Shown: piece after piece, positions 23,146-34,400 of the stretch | Position numbering within the stretch: position 1 is the stretch's first letter | Layout: each line of letters starts with the position of its first letter | Origin: Sepiola atlantica | Lineage: Eukaryota; Mollusca; Cephalopoda; Sepiida; Sepiolidae | Direction of reading: 5' to 3' | Length of the DNA: 64,000 bases | Assembly: GCA_963556195.1 (NCBI GenBank) | Contig: OY744519.1 | Coordinates: forward strand, 30,959,431-31,023,430 | The notes under the pieces: generated by a model | What the model saw: only the letters and a program-made list of their open reading frames with translations | What the model was told of the DNA's origin: nothing | Database searches by the model: none | Made by a program: the position numbers and the translations under genes

Positions 23146-24391
23146 CAGGGTGTCCGATCCTTTCATTTCAAAACTATTTGAAGTATTTAATGTGCAACGG
23201 ATAGCTGTTTTTCTGTACTATTGGTGGGTTTGAAAGCTGGAAAACATGGATGACTGGAAAGCACCGGAATATTGGAAGAGAGGGTCCTGCATCATCATCA
23301 TCATTGGTGCCAGATTAAACAATTCGTAAATTTTAGTTGCAGCTCAGTGCTCCTTGAACATCTTGAAGGCCGTGAGATGTGAGAATCGCGATAAAGAGGT
23401 GGAAGCATAGCATGTGCTCTGACTGTCCACACAACAAAATTCGTTGAGAAGCTGCCAAAAAAGTTGCAACAATATCCAGGCACGGCAATGCAGATATTGG
23501 CGAGAGATATGGGTGTCGGAGTAGCGACTATGAAAGGAAGCGTTGAACAAGGATCGTCGCTACTCCTCGTACAAGAGTTGCAAGAGCCAAGTACTCACTG
23601 GCAAGGCCTAAGAAAACTGCCTTACAAAAGCTAAGAAACTCTTTAACAAGGTCGAACACTCACTCGAGCCAGGGATGCTCGGGCTGTTCTGGAATAAGAA
23701 AACCTTTTGCCAGGACAAGTTGTACAACATGTAGAACAACAGGTGGATAGCCTACAGTCTGCACGAAGTCCCTCAAACTGTGATGGTCTTTGGGTGCGTT
23801 TCCAGCGAAGACCATGTCATGCCACCCCACATCTTCGAAAAGGAACTCATATTGAGCTGCTGCCCACTGTTGTTGAGTGCTGGGTGTGGGTGGAGAGGGT
23901 GGCTGCGGGAAGGTCATACGTGTGAAAGCAGGACTCAGCTCTGTGTTACACCTCCAAGAAAACCCAGAAATGGCTGTCTGAAAACTTCCATGATATCAAC
24001 AGTTCTAACATCTACACCCCAACCACTTTACTTGCCTGACTGCAATTCCACGGATTATTTTGTATGGAACCACGGATTATTTTGTATGGAACCACGGATT
24101 ATTTTGTATGGGGTTCAGTTGAGAAAAACACCAAGCGTACTGCCTGCAACACCAACGAACAGCTGATTGCCATGATCAAACTTGTGCTCAGACATCTCTT
24201 GAATGACACCATGAATCCCGCGTGTTCCAGGCTGGAGGCTGTGGTAGAAACTAAGAGCAGCATCTTCTTCAAGCGGCAAAAGATCCTCTAACAGATGTTC
24301 TTTGAATTTTGAGAATACATCAATTATTAGCTAAGATATGACGTTTTTTCTTTACTTTCCCAAAAGTGTAAAATTTATCCTGAACACCCTG
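23146..24391 (+). mobile_element. Degraded mariner-type transposon, 1.25 kb
   Basis: Ends are similar inverted repeats: cagggtgtccgatc at 23146 and, inverted, gatcctg-like tgaacaccctg ending at 24391. The length is normal for mariner. Between them lies one dead transposase reading frame (separate entry). Confidence 0.75.
23390..24290 (+). pseudogene. Mariner-like transposase pseudogene
   Basis: Recognisable parts in order: an N-terminal helix-turn-helix region (VRTPQ-like, LPKKLQQYPGTAMQILARDM); the FWNKKTFCQDKL segment, where an Asp is expected in the family and Asn is seen; VMVFGCVSSEDHV; KQDSALCYTSKKTQKWLSEN with the second catalytic Asp; and DCNSTDYFVW with the third. In-frame stops occur after LYNM and before KQDSA. 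A 22-bp segment, ccacggattattttgtatgg plus aa, is present three times at 24048-24113 and shifts the frame across the third catalytic region. Catalytically dead. Confidence 0.8.
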
Positions 24392-24399
24392 CATACGTA

Positions 24400-25380
24400 T
24401 ATAATAAAAATAGAAAGTTAGATTCCAGCAATCATGTCTTTATTCACCTTTCAAAATTCAAATACTTGACTGACTGTTTCGTCGACACATGACGAACCAT
24501 AACAGAGTTATATATCCATTGTTTATTAATACATGCTCTGGTGTTTAAAAAATAAAAAAGTGACATCCATTGAACTTTTTATATATATATATATATATAT
24601 ATATACATACACACATATATATATATATGTATACATACATACATACACATAACGTTGTATGGCTGCATGTTTTCTCTTGAGACCAAAGCTATTTAATACC
24701 ATTGAATAGCTATTAAATATCGTATTAATAAATGCTCCAGGAAGATTGTGTGAAAAAAAAATGATGTTGCAAGAAAGAAAAAAAAAAAGAAGGCCATTCC
24801 GCAGAGGGAGAACCAACTTTCTTGTGAGTCGTGAATAATGTATATTTATAACCTTTAATATATGCACTTGTGAAATTCTATATCTGTTTATTTAAATGTG
24901 GGAAGGTCACACAGAAAGGAAAAAGAGAAAAAACATATGCAAGGTAAGTCCTTAAGGGTTCGGAAATGTTCAGCATCTTGGTTCATGTTAATATAGTCAA
25001 GACTTATGTTGTTCGCCACTTTCTGGCCGGGATCAAAGTCTATATAATAAAGTAAAGTCGATTTTCCCGTCTGCATTAAAACATAATAGGATAACCAAAA
25101 CCTTCATATGCTAATCTGTTCCGCAATCAAATTAGCCTAAGCGTGGTTCCAGAAATTATGCATTCATTTCTTATTCTTTTAATATTTATTATATTTTATC
25201 CGAATTACCATACTCTCCCAAATAAACATTCCAAAGTAAAAATGGCATCCATTTTTACTTGCTACTATTTATCTACTCTCACCACCACTAGATTCACTGT
25301 GTGCTAATATATTATATTTATAAACAAATTCAAACCATCGCAGATATTTTAAGTAGGGTAGTCCATAGAGTGAATGTGGT
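24400..25380. other. Interval with no gene; microsatellites
   Basis: (TA)n(CA)n at 24581-24655. The 113-codon minus ORF across it is low-complexity. Otherwise AT-rich with no recognised feature. Confidence 0.5.
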
Positions 25381-25399
25381 ATTGTGGTGACTGTTGAAG

Positions 25400-25950
25400 T
25401 GAAAGTGATGGACAAATAGCAAAAGAAGAAAAGGAACAGCACTCAGACGAATGACCAGAATGGATCTAGTTGTGTGGAGACCAGTGTTCATGGCTGCTGA
25501 TTCCCCCCCCCCCCCCCCGATTAGACTCCTTTAATTATTCTAAGAGTATGGAGTAATTTCAGGGAACTTCTGCCATCATAAACCAGCGAAGCGTTACCAC
25601 TGTCAATGAAATGAAGAGGCACATGTACGAAGTGTGATGATGTATGGAAGCGAAACCTGGTCCATGAGGATTGAGGATATGCGTTGCATGGAGAGAAATG
25701 ATATGAGAATGATACGATGGATGTGTAATGTAAGTCTTAAAGACAGGTTTAGATCTGATAACCTCAGAGAAAGATTAAATCTGGACGGTAGAGGGAGATG
25801 TGTGCAGAACAGGAGACTTCAATCATATGGCCACATTGAAAGAATGGATGAGAGTTCTTGGGTTAGTAGATGTAGAACAGTTGAGGTAGCAGGTTCAGTA
25901 CATATGGAAAGGCCAAGGAAAATATGGGGGAAATGATAAGGATGGATGAG
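25400..25950 (+). pseudogene. LINE RT C-terminal fragment, plus copy
   Basis: MYGSETWSMRIEDMRCMER, MIRWMCNVSLKDRFRSD and YGHIERMDESSWVSRCRTVE are classic motifs of the C-terminal end of non-LTR reverse transcriptases (GSETW, IRW..., GHI.RM). Upstream is a (C)17 run at 25506-25522 and degraded sequence. It ends with ggaaaatatgggggaaatga and AT-rich DNA. Confidence 0.8.
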
Positions 25951-25989
25951 AGAAAAGGAATAAATAAAGATAAAAATAATTAATTCTAT

Positions 25990-26770
25990 CAGGATAATCT
26001 TAGTAAGTAAAGTCAGTATTTTTAGCCCTCCTGCCCCGTACTTTTGTGATCAATAGTTTTTTTTTTTGTTTTTGTTTTTTTAAACTACAAGCTACATAAA
26101 ATAATCAATTTCCTCAGTCATATAAGGTCATATATTTGCCAGTGATGTTAAAAACTATAAATGTATTTTCAATCGATTTCAACGATTTTTATATTTAATC
26201 CTGATCAATATTTTATTAGTTATAAAGAAAGGAATATGGAGGAGTTCTTACACTCACGTGATGAGTTGTATTGCACTTGAGCACTGTACACAACAATTTC
26301 ATTATTATTATTATTAATTTTTTATACCTTTGGTAATGTAGTTCCAAAAAATATATATGGTTAGTCCCTTCCCCTATATATATATATATATCTCAACTTT
26401 CAAGTTATAAATAAAATACAGTTGTCCAACATCAACAACAAAAACATATTATTATCGTACAATCTTTGATCAAAATGAAAGATACTTATCCAAGTAACTT
26501 GATTAATGTAATTTTAGAATATATATATATATATATATATATGGTAGATCTCCCAAACCGTAAGAATAATTCATAAACAAAGAAAGAAACAAGAACTACA
26601 ACTTATTTATCACCTTAGAAGAGGTCATTAAATTGGTTGAATTGGTGTTTTGTCCATGGGAACATGAACATATTTTTACCTCTCTCACTGTTTTTTTTTT
26701 TTGTTAGTTGCTGAATCCGATTTCTTATGAGAATTTAACCAATTATTAATTGTTAACAAGACTGAAAATA
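25990..26770. other. Interval with no gene recognised
   Basis: AT-rich with (ATT)n near 26300 and (TA)n at 26377-26390 and 26519-26542. Confidence 0.55.
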
Positions 26771-26784
26771 TGCCGAACAAAGAT

Positions 26785-27050
26785 TCTCTTCACTTTTCTC
26801 TTCTTTTTTTCCCCCTCTTCTTTTTCTCATACTTTGCTTTCTCTAACCCTTTTCTCTCTCTCTCTCTCTTTTCCCTTTGCTATCTTTTTCTTCTCTTTCA
26901 TCTCTCGTCTTTATCCGATTTCTTCTTAATTCTATTTAGCCCTTCCCTCTTTATTCTCTCTCTTTTTTATTTCTCTCCCATCTTCCTTGTTCTCTATCTC
27001 TTTCTCGCCTTATTACTCCCACTCTTTCCTCCTCTCTCTTTGCACAATTA
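26785..27050 (+). repeat. Pyrimidine-rich tract (CT-rich on plus)
   Basis: About 260 bases of C and T (cttttctcttctttttttcc, tctctctctctcttttccct). The strand bias is opposite to that of the much larger tract that follows. The 93-codon ORF (FLSLSLFSL) is low-complexity. Confidence 0.85.
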
Positions 27051-27328
27051 ATTTAAAAGAAACAAAATACTCTACAATCAAACATTTACATCTTCAGAAG
27101 CAAACAAATACAAAGATAAAAAAAAAATAATTGATTTTATTATTTCGAACTTAAAAAGAAAAACAAGAAAAGACATTTTCATGAGATATTAAAAAAAAAA
27201 GAGAAGATTTTCAGGACATTGACCCTATTTTAAAAACTTTGTTGATAATTTTTGTGTCTACAAAAAATATTTCTAAGTAAACTAAATTTACATTTTTTTA
27301 AAAATTTATTTATTTTTATTATTAAGAA

Positions 27329-28463
27329 GAAAAAAAGAGTCGAAAAAAAATGAGAGAAAGAGCGAGAGTCGAACAAAAATGAGAGGGAGAGTGAGAGTCA
27401 AAAGAAAGAGAGAGGGAGAGAGAGAGCAAGAGTCAATAGAAAAACAGAGAGAGCAAGAGTCAAAAGAAAGAGAGAGAGAGAAACCGAGAGTCAAAAGAAA
27501 AGAGAGAGAGAAACCGAGAGTCGAAAAAAGAGAGAGAGAGAGTCGAGAGAGAGAAAGAGAGAGAGCGAGAGTCAAGAGAGAAAGCGAGAGAGAGAGAGCG
27601 AGAGTCAAGAGAGAAAGAGAGAGAGCGAGAGTCAAGAGAGAAAGAGAGAGAGAGAGTCAAGAGAGAAAGAGAGAGAGCGAGTCGAAAAAAAAAGAGAGAG
27701 AGAGAGAGAGTCAAAAGTAAATAAAAGAGGAGAGAGTTAAAAGAAAAGAGAAAGAGAGCAAGACACAAAAGAAACGAGAGAGCTGAAAGAAAAAGAGCGA
27801 GAGTAGAACGAAAAAAGGAGAGCACCTAAATAAATAGACAGAGAGAGAGAGTCTAAAGAAAGAGAGAGAGAGAAAGTCTAAAAAAAAAAGAGAGAGAGAA
27901 AGTCTACAGAAATGGAGAGAGAGAGAGAGAGAGTCTAAAGAAAGAGAGAGAGAGAGTCAAAAGAAAGAGAGAGAGAACAAATAAAATAAAAACAGAAAAT
28001 CGAAAGAAAAAAGATGGAAAGCGATAGTCAGAAGAAAAAGAAAGAGAGAAAGCCAGTCGAAATAAAAAAAAAAGCTGAAAGAAAGCTAGAAAAAGAGTCA
28101 AAAGTAAGAGAGAGTCGAAGAAAAAGAAAAAAGAGAAAGTCGAAAGAGAGAGAGGGAGAAGGCTATAAAATCGAACGAAAGAGGGTGAAAAGAAAAAGAG
28201 AACGAGAGCTGAAATAAAAAGAGCAAGAGTAGAAAGAAAAAAGAAGAGAGAGAATCGAAAGAAAAAGAGAGGGAGTGCAAGAGTCGAAAGAAAGAGAGCG
28301 AGAGTCGAAGGAAAAGAGAGGGAGAGTCGAAGGAAACGAGAGAGAGAGAGTCAATAGTAAGAGAGAGAGAGAGTCAATAGTAAGAGAGAGAGAGAGTCGA
28401 AAGAAAAAGAGAGACAGAGTCGAAAGAAAAAGAGAGACAGAGTCGAAAGAAAAAGAGAGAGAC

Positions 28464-28494
<31 letters not shown>

Positions 28495-31400
28495 GGTCGA
28501 AAGAAAAAGGGAGAGAGAGTCTAAAGAAAAAGAGAGAGAGAGTCTAAAGAAAGAGAATGAGAGAGTCTAAAGAAATAGAGGGGGGAAGAGTCTAAAGGAA
28601 GAGAGAGAGAACGAGTCGAAAGAAAAAGAAACACAGAGAATCGAAAGAAAAAGAGAGAGAGAAACGAAAGAGAGAGAGAGAGAGAGAGAGAGAAAGAAAC
28701 GAAAAAGAGCCAGAGAGAAACGAAAGAGAGAGAAAGAAAGAAACGAAAGATAGAGAGAGTCGAGAGAAAAAGAGAGAGAGAAAGAAACGAAAGAGAGAGA
28801 GAGAAAGAAACGAAAGAGAGAGAGAAAGAAACGAAAGAGAGAAAGAAAGAAACGAAAGATAGAGAAAGAAACAAAAGAGAGAGAGAGAGAAAGAAACAAA
28901 AGAGAGAGAGAGAGAAAGAAACAAAAGAGAGAGAGAAAGAAACAAAAGAGAGAGAGAAAGAAACAAAAGAGAGAGAGAAAGAAACAAAAAAGAGAGAGTC
29001 GAGAGAAAAAGAGAGAGAGAGTCAGGAGAAAAAGAGAGAGAGAGTCAGGAGAAAAAGAGAGAGAGAGTCGAAAGTAAAAAAGAGAGTCGAAAGAAAGAAA
29101 GAGAGAGTCGAAAGAAAAAGAGAGAGTCGAAAGAGAGAGAGAAAGAAATGAAAGAGAGAAAGAAAGAAATGAAAGAGAGAAAGAAAGAAATGAAAGAGAG
29201 AGAGAGAGAGTCGAAAGAAAAAGAGAGAGAGAGAAAGAAACGAAAGAGAGAGAGAGAAAGAAACGAAAGAGAGAGAGAGAAAGAAACAAAAGAGAGAGAA
29301 AGAAAGAAACGAAAGAGAGAAAGAAATGAAACGAAAGAGAGAAATAAAGAAACGAAAAAGAGAGAAAGAAAGAAACGAAAGAGAGAGAGTCGAGAGAAAA
29401 AGAGAGAGTCGAAAGAAAAAGAGAGAGAGAGTCGAAAGAAAAAGAGAGAGAGAGAGTCGAAATAAAAAGAGAGAGAGAGAGTCGGAATAAAAAGAGAGAG
29501 AGAGAGTCGAAAGAAAAAGAGAGAGAGAGAGAGTCGAAAGAAAAAGGGAGAAAGTCGAAAGAAAAAGGGAGAGAGAGTCTAAAAAGAGAGAGAGAGTCTA
29601 AAAAGAGAGAGAGAGAGTCGAAAGAGAGAGAGAGAGTCGAAAGAGAGAGAGAGAGTCGAAAGAAAGAGAGAGAGAGATTCGAAAGAGAGAGAGAGAGAGT
29701 AAAGAAAAAGAGAGAGAGAGAGTAAAGAAAAAGAGAGAGACAGAGGGTCGAAAGAAAAAGAGGGGGGGTGAGAGTCTAAAGGAAAAGAGAGAGAGAGTCG
29801 AAAGAAAAAGAAAAAAAGAGAGTCGAAAGAAAGAGAGAGAGTCGAAAAAAAGAGAGAGAGAAACGAAAGAGAGAAAGAAAGAAACGAAAGATGGAGAAAG
29901 AAACGTGAGAAAGAAAGAGAGAGAGAGGCGAGAGGAAAAGAGAGAGAGAAAGAAACGGAAGAGAGAAAGAAACGAAAGAAAGAGAGAAAGAAACGAAAGA
30001 AAGAGAGAAAGAAACGAAAGAGAGAGAAAGAAACGAAAGAGAGAGAAAGAAATAAAAGAGAGAGAGAAAGAGTCGAGAGAAAAAGAGAGAGAGAAAGAAA
30101 CGAGAGTAAGAAAAAAAGAAACGAAAGAGAAAGAAAGAAACGAAAAAGAGAAAAAGAAAGAAACGAAAGAGAGAGAAAGAAAGAAACGAAAGAGAGAGAA
30201 AGAAAGAAACGAAAGAGAGAGTCGAGAGTAAATAGAGAGTCGAGAGAAAAAGAGAGAGTTGAGAGAAAGAGAGAGAGTCGAAAGAAAAAGAAAGAGTCGA
30301 ACGAAAAAGAAAGAGAGTCGAAAGAAAAACAGAGAGAGTCGAAAGAAAAAGAGAGAGAGAGAGTCGAAAGAAAAAGAGAGAGAGAGTCGAAAGAAAAAGA
30401 GAGAGAGAGTCGAAAGAAGAGAGAGAGAGAGAGAGAGTCGAAAGAAAAAGAAAGCGAGAGTCGAAAAAAAAAGAGAGAGTCGAAAATAAAAGAGAAAGTC
30501 GAAAGAAAAAGAAAGAGAGAGTCGAAAGAAAAAGAAAGAGAGAGTCGAAAGAAAAAGAGAGAAAGAAACGAAAGAGAGAGAGTCGAGAGAAAAAGAGAGT
30601 CGAGAGAAAAAGAGAATCGAGAGAAAAAGAAAGAGAAAGTCCAAAAGAAAAAGAAAGAGAGAGTCGAAAGAAAAAGAAAGAGAGTCGAAAGAAAAAGAGA
30701 GAGAGAGTCGAAAGAAAAAGAAAGAGAAAGAGAGACAGTCGAAAAAAAACGAGAGAGTCGAAAGAAAAAGAAAGAGTCGAAAAAAAAAGTGTCGAAAGAA
30801 AAAGAGAGTGTCGAAAGAAAAAAAGAGTCGAAAGAAAAAGAAAGAGAGAGTCGAAAGAAAAAGAAAGAGAGAGTCGAAAGAAAGAGAGAGAGAGTCGAAA
30901 GAAAAAGAAAGAGAGAGACGAAAGAAAAAGAAAGAGTCGAAAGAAAAAGAAAGAGAGAGAGAGACAGTCGAAAAAAAACGAGAGAGTCGGAAGAAAAAGG
31001 AAGAGTCGAAATAAAAAGTGTCGAAAGAAAAAGAGAGTGTCGAAAGAAAAAAAGAGAGTCGAAAGAAAAAGAAAGAGAGAGTCGAAAAAAAGAGAGAGAG
31101 AGAGTCGAAAAAAAAAGAGATTAGAAAGAAAGAGAGAGAGAGAGAGAAAGAAAGAAATGAAGGAGAGAGAGTCGAGAGAAAAAGAGAGAGTCGAGAGAAA
31201 AAGAGAGATAAAGAAACGAAAGAGAGAGAAAGAAAGAAACGAAAGAGAGAGAGTCGAAAGAAAAAGAGAGAATCGAAAGAAAAAGAGAGAGAAAGAAACG
31301 AAAGAGAGAGAAAGAAAGAAACGAAAGAGAGAGAGAGAGCGTCGAGAGAAAAAGAAAGAGAGAGTCGAAAGAAAAAGAAAGAGAGTCGAAAGAAATATAT

Positions 31401-34400
31401 AGAGAGAGAGTTGAAAGAAAAAGATAGAGTCGAAAAAAAAAAGAGAGAGAGTCAAAAAAAAAAGTGAGAGTGGAAAGAAAAAGAGAGTCGAAAGAAACGA
31501 AAGAGAGAGAAAGAAAACAATGAAAGAGAGAGAAAGAAAGAAATGAAAGAGAAAGAAAGAAACGAGAGAGAGAGAGAGAGAGAGTCGAGAGAAAAAGAGA
31601 GTCGAGAGAAAGAAAGAGAGTCGAGAGAAAGAGAGAGAGTCGAGAGAAAGAGAGAGAGTCGAGAGAGAGAGATAGTCGAGAGAAAAAGAGAGGGAGTCGA
31701 AAGAAAAAGAGAGAGAGAGAGAGTCGAAAGAAAAAAAAGAGTCGAAAGAAAAAGAAAGTCGAAAAAGAAAGATAGAGAGAGAGTCGAAAGAGAATAAGAG
31801 TCGAAAGAGAAAGAGAGAGAAAGTCGAAAGAAAAAAAAGAGTCGAAAGAAAAAGAAAGTCGAAAGAGAAAGATAGAGAGTCGAAAGAAAAAGAAAAAGAG
31901 AGTCGAAAGAAAAAGAGAGAAAGAAACGAAATGAAAGAGAGAGAGTCGAGAGAAAAAAGAGTCGAGAGAAAAAGAAAGAGAGAATCGAAAGAAAAAGAAA
32001 GAGAGTCGAAAGAAAAAGAAACAGAGAGTCGAAAGAAAGAGGGAGTCGAAAAAAAGAGATTCGAAAGAAAGAGAGAGAGGGAGAAAGAAATGAAGGAGAG
32101 AGAGTCGAGTGAAAAAGAGAGAGAAAGAAACGAAAGAGAGAGAAAGAAAGAAACGAAAGAGAGAGAGAGTCGAGAGAAAAAGAGTCGAAAGAAAAAGAGA
32201 GAATCGAAAGAAACGAAAGAGAGAGAAAGAAACGAAAGAAAGAGAAAGAAACGAAAGAGAAAGAGAGTCGAGAGAAAAAGAAAGAGAGAGTCGAAAGAAA
32301 AAGAAAGAGAGAGAGTCGAGAGGAAAAGAGAGAGAGAAAGAAACGGAAGAGAGAAAGAAACGAAAGAAAGAGAGAAAGAAACGAAAGAAAGAGAGAAAGA
32401 AACGAAAGAGAGAGAAAGAAACGAAAGAGAGAAAGAAACGAAAGAGAGAGAAAGAAATAAAAGAGAGAGAGAAAGAGTCGAGAGAAAAAGAGAGAGAGAG
32501 AGAGAGAAAGAAACGAGAGTAAGAAAAAAAGAAACGAAAGAGAAAGAAAGAAACGAAAAAGAGAAAAAGAAAGAAACGAAAGAGAGAGAAAGAAAGAAAC
32601 GAAAGAGAGAGAAAGAAAGAAACGAAAGAGAGAGTCGAGAGTAAAAAGAGAGTCGAGAGAAAAAGAGAGAGTTGAGAGAAAGTCGAAAGAAAAAGAAAGA
32701 GTCGAACGAAAAAGAAAGAGAGTCGAAAGAAAAACAGAGAGAGTCGAAAGAAAAAGAGAGAGAGAGTCGAAAGAAAAAGAGAGAGAGAGTCGAAAGAAGA
32801 GAGAGAGAGAGAGTCGAAAGAAGAGAGAGAGAGAGAGAGTCGAAAGAAAAAGAAAGCGAGAGTCGAAAAATAAAAAGAGAGAGTCGAAAATAAAAGAAAG
32901 AGAGAGTCGAAAGAAAAAGAAAGATAGAGTCGAAAGAAAAAGAAAGAGAGAGTCGAAAGAAAAAGAGAGAAAGAAACGAAAGAGAGAGAGAGAGAGTCGA
33001 GAGAAAAAGAGAGTCGAGAGAAAAAGAGAATCGAGAGAAAAAGAAAGAGAAAGTCCAAAAGAAAAAGAAAGAGAGAGTCGAAAGAAAAAGAAAGAGAGTC
33101 GAAAGAAAAAGAGAGAGTCGAAAGAAAAAGAAAAAGAAAGAGAGACAGTCGAAAAAAAACGAGAGAGTCGAAAGAAAAAGAAAGAGTCGAAAAAAAAAGT
33201 GTCGAAAGAAAAAGAGAGTGTCGAAAGAAAAAAAGAGAGTCGAAAGAAAAAGAAAGAGTCGAAAGAAAGAGAGAGTTGAAAGAAAGAGAGAGAGAGTCGA
33301 AAGAAAAAGAAAGAGAGAGACGAAAGAAAAAGAAAGAGTCGAAAGAAAAAGAAAGAGAGAGAGAGACAGTCGAAAAAAAACGAGAGTCGGAAGAAAAAGG
33401 AAGAGTCGAAATAAAAAGTGTCGAAAGAAAAAGAGAGTGTCGAAAGAAAAAAAGAGAGTCGAAAGAAAAAGAAAGAGAGAGTCGAAAAAAAGAGAGAGAG
33501 AGAGTCGAAAAAAAAGAGATTAGAAAGAAAGAGAGAGAGAGAGAAAGAAAGAAATGAAGGAGAGAGAGTCGAGAGAAAAAGAGAGAGTCGAGAGAAAAAG
33601 AGAGATAAAGAAACGAAAGAGAGAGAAAGAAAGAAACGAAAGAGAGAGAGTCGAAAGAAAAAGAGAGAATCGAAAGAAAAAGAGAGAGAAAGAAACGAAA
33701 GAGAGAGAAAGAAAGAAACGAAAGAGAGAGAGAGCGTCGAGAGAAAAAGAAAGAGAGAGTCGAAAGAAAAAGAAAGAGAGTCGAAAGAAATATATAGAGA
33801 GAGAGTTGAAAGAAAAAGATAGAGTCGAAAAAAAAAAAGAGAGAGTCAAAAAAAAAAGTGAGAGTGGAAAGAAAAAGAGAGTCGAAAGAAACGAAAGAGA
33901 GAGAAAGAAAACAATGAAAGAGAGAGAAAGAAAGAAATGAAAGAGAAAGAAAGAAACGAGAGAGAGAGAGAGAGAGAGAGTCGAGAGAAAAAGAGAGAGT
34001 CGAGAGAAAGAAAGAGAGTCGAGAGAAAGAGAGAGAGTCGAGAGAAAGAGAGAGAGTCGAGAGAGAGAGATAGTCGAGAGAAAAAGAGAGGGAGTCGAAA
34101 GAAAAAGAGAGAGAGAGAGAGTCGAAAGAAAAAAAAGAGTCGAAAGAAAAAGAAAGTCGAAAAAGAAAGATAGAGAGAGAGTCGAAAGAGAATAAGAGTC
34201 GAAAGAGAAAGAGAGAGAAAGTCGAAAGAAAAAAAAGAGTCGAAAGAAAAAGAAAGTCGAAAGAGAAAGATAGAGAGTCGAAAGAAAAAGAAAAAGAGAG
34301 TCGAAAGAAAAAGAGAGAAAGAAACGAAATGAAAGAGAGAGAGTCGAGAGAAAAAAGAGTCGAGAGAAAAAGAAAGAGAGAATCGAAAGAAAAAGAAACA

